Positions 60,169 to 64,000 of a stretch of 64,000 bases of DNA are shown piece by piece. Source of the stretch: Prevotella sp. P6B1 (GTDB taxonomy: Bacteria; Bacteroidota; Bacteroidia; Bacteroidales; Bacteroidaceae). A program made the position numbers and the translations under genes. The stretch lies in assembly GCF_000702825.1 (NCBI RefSeq), contig NZ_JNKF01000013.1, positions 124,001 through 188,000 on the forward strand. The letters are read 5' to 3'. A model generated the notes under the pieces. It was not told the origin of the DNA. It made no database searches and saw nothing but the letters and a program-made list of their open reading frames with translations. Within the stretch, counting starts at the first letter, position 1. Each line of letters begins with the position of its first letter.

Positions 60169-61110
60169 TTAAAACAACTTGTTAGGATATACACCCTCGT
60201 CGACGAGCTGCTTGATACGAGCAACAGTAGCATCGCGATCAGCTGCATAGGTTACACCGAACCACTTGCTGGTGGTATCGAGAACCTCAACAGTAGCAGT
60301 ACCATCGTTGATCAGTTTGTTGACCATCAGAGGTATAAAGAACTCAGCCTTCAGGTTCTCAATATTCTTAGGATCGCTGAGGAACTCCTTGAAGTAAGCC
60401 TCTGAATACTCGAAGTAATCAGGAGTGAAACCCCACATATTCATCGATACAGGTGTATTATCAGCAACCTCTACCCACTTGCCATCCTCGTCCTTGAAAC
60501 GGATTGGCTCGCTGGCAGCGCCTGCATTCGAACCATCAGCAGCACAACGAACAATCTCTGTGCGCTCTACAACTGTTGTCAGATGACCCTTATCGTTCTT
60601 TGAGCAGATACCACGAGCCACAGTACCATTCTCTGACAAGGTGTTACCAACACGGAAACCTACCATGGCATACTGGTTCTTAGCACCCTCGGGGAGGTTA
60701 GCCAAATACTTTCCGATAACCATAAATGCATCGCGATTATAGAAGTCGTCGCAATTGATGACACAGAATGGCTCCTTAATCACATCCTTACCCATGAGCA
60801 CAGCGTGGTTTGTACCCCAAGGCTTCTGACGACCCTCAGGAACACTGAAGCCCTCGGGCAGTGCATCGAGCGCCTGGAAGCAAAGCTCACACTTTACTTT
60901 TCCCTCGTACTTAGCGAGAATCTGTGTACGGAACTGCTCTTCGAAGTCCTTACGGATAACCCATACAATCTTGCCAAATCCAGCCTGGATGGCATCGTAA
61001 ATACTGTAATCCATGATGGTCTCGCCATTAGGACCCAGACCGTCAAGCTGCTTCAGACCGCCGTAACGGCTTCCCATACCAGCAGCAAGCAGAAATAAAG
61101 TTGGTTTCAT
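60169..61110 (-). CDS. Sugar-nucleotide (NTP) transferase
   Basis: This 313-residue nucleotidyltransferase has the GlmU/RmlA-like Rossmann fold. It carries LFLLAAGMGSRYGGLKQLDG (nucleotide loop), VINCDDFYN (Asp metal site), NMWGFTPDYFEY and FFIPLMVNKL. It would transfer a nucleotide to a sugar 1-phosphate or phosphorylated choline-like substrate. It starts 35 bp after a -7 box at 61146 and abuts nrnA. The substrate is not evident; the family is a common Bacteroidales 'nucleotidyltransferase' of unknown specificity. Confidence 0.82.
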   Translation of the reverse strand: MKPTLFLLAAGMGSRYGGLKQLDGLGPNGETIMDYSIYDAIQAGFGKIVWVIRKDFEEQFRTQILAKYEGKVKCELCFQALDALPEGFSVPEGRQKPWGTNHAVLMGKDVIKEPFCVINCDDFYNRDAFMVIGKYLANLPEGAKNQYAMVGFRVGNTLSENGTVARGICSKNDKGHLTTVVERTEIVRCAADGSNAGAASEPIRFKDEDGKWVEVADNTPVSMNMWGFTPDYFEYSEAYFKEFLSDPKNIENLKAEFFIPLMVNKLINDGTATVEVLDTTSKWFGVTYAADRDATVARIKQLVDEGVYPNKLF

Positions 61111-61145
61111 AAGCTATTTTTTATCGAGTTATATTAATTTGCGTG

Positions 61146-61153
61146 CAAAGATA
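61146..61153 (-). promoter_or_regulatory. -7 promoter box of the nucleotidyltransferase-nrnA operon
   Basis: The minus strand reads TATCTTTG followed by CACGC, 36 bp upstream of the nucleotidyltransferase ATG. Confidence 0.6.
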
Positions 61154-61199
61154 CAAAATATTTTGGACTTTAAAACAAAAGTATCGAAAAAAATACGTA

Positions 61200-63536
61200 T
61201 TAGAACGGATAGCCGACAGCAAAATGCAGCGTATGCGCACCTTTGAAGCTGGGCACATTGAAATAGCCCGACTTGCCAGTCTCGTAAGGGCAGTGGATGG
61301 CCAATCCCCAATCGAGTCGAATCACGAGGAAGCCCATATCATAACGGATTCCCAGACCCGTACCCAGAGCTGTCTGCTTGACAAGTGCCTTGAGTGATTT
61401 TGGGAATCCTCCATCGGTAACGAAATCATCATTAAAATCCCACACATTACCTGCATCGAGGAATATAGCCCCGTTCAAATCGCCAAACAGCTGGGTGCGA
61501 TACTCCAGATTACCCACGAGTTTAACCTCGCCATTCTGAACGAGATAACCCAGCTGGCGACCCAATCCTGTACCATCGAACGCACCGGGACCGATCTCAC
61601 GCACACCAAAGGCTCTAATGGTATTGGCACCGCCTGCATAGAAATATTCACTATATGGCGCCTCGCTACTGTTACCATAGTTATAGAGGACACCGCCACT
61701 AACATGACCTACCAAACGTGACGTAGAAGAGAGCGTCCACGTCTTGGTGAAATCAGTCTCGAATCGCAGGAACTGCGAATAAGGAGTCTTAAAAAGCGTC
61801 TTGCCTTTCTCGTTGAAAGCATGTCCACCTACATAATCCCAAAGCGACAACAGATTACCCGACTCCTCAACGGTAAACTCCCAACGGATGGGATGACGCT
61901 TCGTAGCCGGACTGGTGTACATATATGTATAGCGCATCTTGGGCGTAAAACAGTCTTCCATCGAAGCTGCCAGATACGGATTAGCCACAATAACAGAGTC
62001 GAACTTATCCGTATGGCTGTTCATATACTGATACTTCAGCGTGAGGGGCGAGAACTCATGACGACTATTGGCCGATGACTGCCAGCGATAGGTCCACTCA
62101 CCAGAAACAATGTGCATCTTGTAGTATTCCGGACGACGAATCACGTCAACCGACACTTTGGCATAGGTTGTTGGCGATGAGTAGAAACGACGACGAATGG
62201 GGCGTCCATTCTTATCGCGACGGATGCGGTCACTATTATAGAAAGGAGCGATGATTCGGGGGAACTCCAACGACATGTCGGCACCATACTGATAACTGTT
62301 CATATCTGCATTGGCACTCTTCTGCCATTCGTAAGAGCCGTGCAGGTTCAGGTCTAGTTTCTCACCGGCTCGGAAGGCATTTCTGCGCGTCAGACCAACC
62401 TTCAACTCAGGGCCATATCGCCCACTGGTACGACCAATGGCATTGCCTTCGATATAGAAGTCGTAGGGTTTATCGAAAGTGCAATTCAATCGGAGGTCGA
62501 GGGTATCAGAATCGGTACGAGGGGTGAACTGGAAGTCGGTACTGCTGAACACACCCGTAGCGTTAATCTTACTGGCCGACTCCATATACTTCTCATAGCT
62601 GAACTCCTGGCGCGGACGCAGACGTAGATTCCTGAGTACTACGCGCGGCATGATAGGCGACTTCTTACCATTGAAATGTATCGTCAGATAGCGACGTTTT
62701 ACAGAATCATTCAACTGTTCGCGAGCCGTCTTACGGAAGTTTACATCGAGTTTACCGATATACCATTTATGCAGGGCGGCATCGGGGACACCTTGCGCCA
62801 GTTGGAATCGCAGTTGTGCCTTGTTATCAACCGCAAAGGTATCAGCCAGATACGAAGCGTAGCTGGAGTTATAAAAATAATAGCCATTGTTACGCAACAG
62901 ACTACTGATACGTGAACGCTCAGCATCAAGATGGTTGATACTAAAGGGCGACTGGCTCTTAATCATACTTTCGTCGCAGGTAGAATCAATCAGTGCCTGA
63001 ATAGGTGCAGGAAAGTTGACATAGCTCACAGAGTCGAGCGTGAAGAGTGAATCAAGATGGATGGTATAGCCAATCTTACACTTCTTGGGATTTTTTTGCT
63101 GCACCAGTTCATAAGTCACATCACCACGGAAGAAACCGTTATTACGCAACACCGATTTAGCCACGCTACTGCGAAGCGTTGGGTTCACCTGACTCATCAG
63201 TACGGGGGCCTTACCAAAGGTCTTGGTCATCCAACGGGCAAAACCAGAATCCTTGCCCGAGAACTTATTATATACCCATAGATGCCACGACCAGGGAACC
63301 GTGAAATAACTGCTACCAAACAGCGATCCATTCGGTTCGGTGGCAAGTGCAGCCTCCAATTCGGCCTTGGTGGTTTCCAAATGGTCGTTGTAGGCTTCGA
63401 CATCATATTCTCTCTCATCGTCATAGGCCATCTTGGTCAGCCCCGTGAAGAGCTGATCGTCTTCGGGGATATTCTTTGTCATCGAACAGGAAGCGAGACA
63501 AAGCACCATGGCAATATACTTGACTTTACTTAGCAT
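61200..63536 (-). CDS. tamL: TamL: lipoprotein TamA/Omp85-family outer-membrane assembly factor
   Basis: This is a 778-residue Omp85 superfamily protein. The lipobox CLASCSMTK near residue 18 marks it as the lipidated TamA variant of Bacteroidetes. The N-terminal region holds POTRA-like domains (including LRNNGFFRGDVTY and RSRISSLLRNNGYYFYN), and the C-terminal surface-antigen barrel contains GGANTIRAFGVREIGPG and ends LHFAVGYPF. It overlaps the upstream tamB gene by 11 bp, so the two form the translocation and assembly module that connects inner and outer membranes. Family assignment is firm. Confidence 0.9.
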   Translation of the reverse strand: MLSKVKYIAMVLCLASCSMTKNIPEDDQLFTGLTKMAYDDEREYDVEAYNDHLETTKAELEAALATEPNGSLFGSSYFTVPWSWHLWVYNKFSGKDSGFARWMTKTFGKAPVLMSQVNPTLRSSVAKSVLRNNGFFRGDVTYELVQQKNPKKCKIGYTIHLDSLFTLDSVSYVNFPAPIQALIDSTCDESMIKSQSPFSINHLDAERSRISSLLRNNGYYFYNSSYASYLADTFAVDNKAQLRFQLAQGVPDAALHKWYIGKLDVNFRKTAREQLNDSVKRRYLTIHFNGKKSPIMPRVVLRNLRLRPRQEFSYEKYMESASKINATGVFSSTDFQFTPRTDSDTLDLRLNCTFDKPYDFYIEGNAIGRTSGRYGPELKVGLTRRNAFRAGEKLDLNLHGSYEWQKSANADMNSYQYGADMSLEFPRIIAPFYNSDRIRRDKNGRPIRRRFYSSPTTYAKVSVDVIRRPEYYKMHIVSGEWTYRWQSSANSRHEFSPLTLKYQYMNSHTDKFDSVIVANPYLAASMEDCFTPKMRYTYMYTSPATKRHPIRWEFTVEESGNLLSLWDYVGGHAFNEKGKTLFKTPYSQFLRFETDFTKTWTLSSTSRLVGHVSGGVLYNYGNSSEAPYSEYFYAGGANTIRAFGVREIGPGAFDGTGLGRQLGYLVQNGEVKLVGNLEYRTQLFGDLNGAIFLDAGNVWDFNDDFVTDGGFPKSLKALVKQTALGTGLGIRYDMGFLVIRLDWGLAIHCPYETGKSGYFNVPSFKGAHTLHFAVGYPF

Positions 63537-64000
63537 GACGTTCTCTGTTTATGGGTCGCACACTATCTGTCCGCACGGTGTCACGAGGCGTGGTGGGTCG
63601 TGGCATCATCACTGGCTGGTCTTTCTTCCAGAAGGTCAACACATCAAGCAGACTGTTCATCTTCTTACGCCAAACAAAGCCGAGACCATATTCGCCAGTA
63701 TAACCTTCAAGCCAGTCGTAAACATTCTGGTTATAGAACAGCTTCAGATTCTTAGTAGCATCCTGATTCAATCGATATTCCATGGTCACATTATCGAAGA
63801 ACGACTGGTTCTGTCCGCCACTCATGGCATCGCTGTTTCCTGACGATACCTTTCCACCTAACTCTACCTTCAAACGGTTATTGAAGAATCGTTTGGCGAA
63901 CTTGAATGAATAGTCAGTATGCATCATACCCGAGGCATCGGTCGAGTTATCGATACCAACACTCAGGTCGAGTGTCTTCAAAGCCGACCCCGCAATACTA
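63526..64000 (-). CDS. tamB: TamB (translocation/assembly module, DUF490) C-terminal part, partial
   Basis: The frame is open to the right edge of the window, so this is only the C-terminal ~157 residues of a large protein. Beta-rich sequence (KTLDLSVGIDNSTD, YSFKFAKRFFNNRLKVELGG, MEYRLNQDATKNLKLFY) matches the conserved end of TamB. An extended Arg/Pro-rich tail (RPTTPRDTVRTDSVRPINRE) follows. It overlaps tamL by 11 bp. The position next to TamL supports the name. Confidence 0.8.
   Translation of the reverse strand, partial: SIAGSALKTLDLSVGIDNSTDASGMMHTDYSFKFAKRFFNNRLKVELGGKVSSGNSDAMSGGQNQSFFDNVTMEYRLNQDATKNLKLFYNQNVYDWLEGYTGEYGLGFVWRKKMNSLLDVLTFWKKDQPVMMPRPTTPRDTVRTDSVRPINRERHAK

Overview
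The window looks like a chromosomal segment of a Prevotella-type member of the Bacteroidales. The evidence is paired SusC/SusD outer-membrane uptake genes, many promoters with the Bacteroidetes -7 box (TAnnTTTG), AT-rich leaders with weak or no Shine-Dalgarno sequences, a DUF4827 lipoprotein gene beside glmM and nrnA, and a lipoprotein TamA homologue (TamL) next to tamB. The exact genus is inference.

Region 1 (1-28.8 kb) is carbohydrate and carbon metabolism. A SusC/SusD pair runs off the left edge. To its right is a leftward pectin-type utilisation operon: SusC, SusD, a DUF4957/DUF5123-like surface lipoprotein and a GH28 polygalacturonase. A divergent GH3 glycosidase, a secreted EEP-fold hydrolase and a type B carboxylesterase follow. 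Next come a large FAD/Fe-S D-lactate or glycolate-type dehydrogenase and, beyond a YARHG-DUF3160 / CapA-like operon, an LctP lactate permease. A secreted sugar-mutarotase-like protein and an MFS exporter close the region.

Region 2 (28.75-48.2 kb) is an accessory island that is visibly richer in A+T. It holds a divergent FtsZ paralogue away from any division cluster, two members of one uncharacterised family of about 190 residues, an ADP-ribosylglycohydrolase operon, and a leftward operon with DUF4407 and a 50-residue acidic protein. Divergent from that operon is a rightward operon of secreted caspase, ECF-like sigma factor and membrane anti-sigma candidate. Two secreted TPR-CHAT proteases, a MntA/HepT toxin-antitoxin pair and a solo XRE regulator follow. 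Between the anti-sigma gene and the first CHAT gene lies an 835-bp stretch with duplicated promoters, a 47-residue zinc-ribbon gene, a tRNA T-arm-like hairpin and a reading frame interrupted by two amber codons. The most interesting candidate system is the combination of two kinds of clan CD protease (caspase and CHAT) with a sigma/anti-sigma switch.

Region 3 (48.3-64 kb) is mostly housekeeping. It contains a macrodomain-like protein, type II pantothenate kinase, tRNA-Phe, thiL, purine nucleoside phosphorylase, lpxK, sppA, a candidate small RNA, groEL-groES (with a sigma-54-like promoter), glmM, a DUF4827 lipoprotein, nrnA, a sugar-nucleotide transferase, tamL and the 3' end of tamB.
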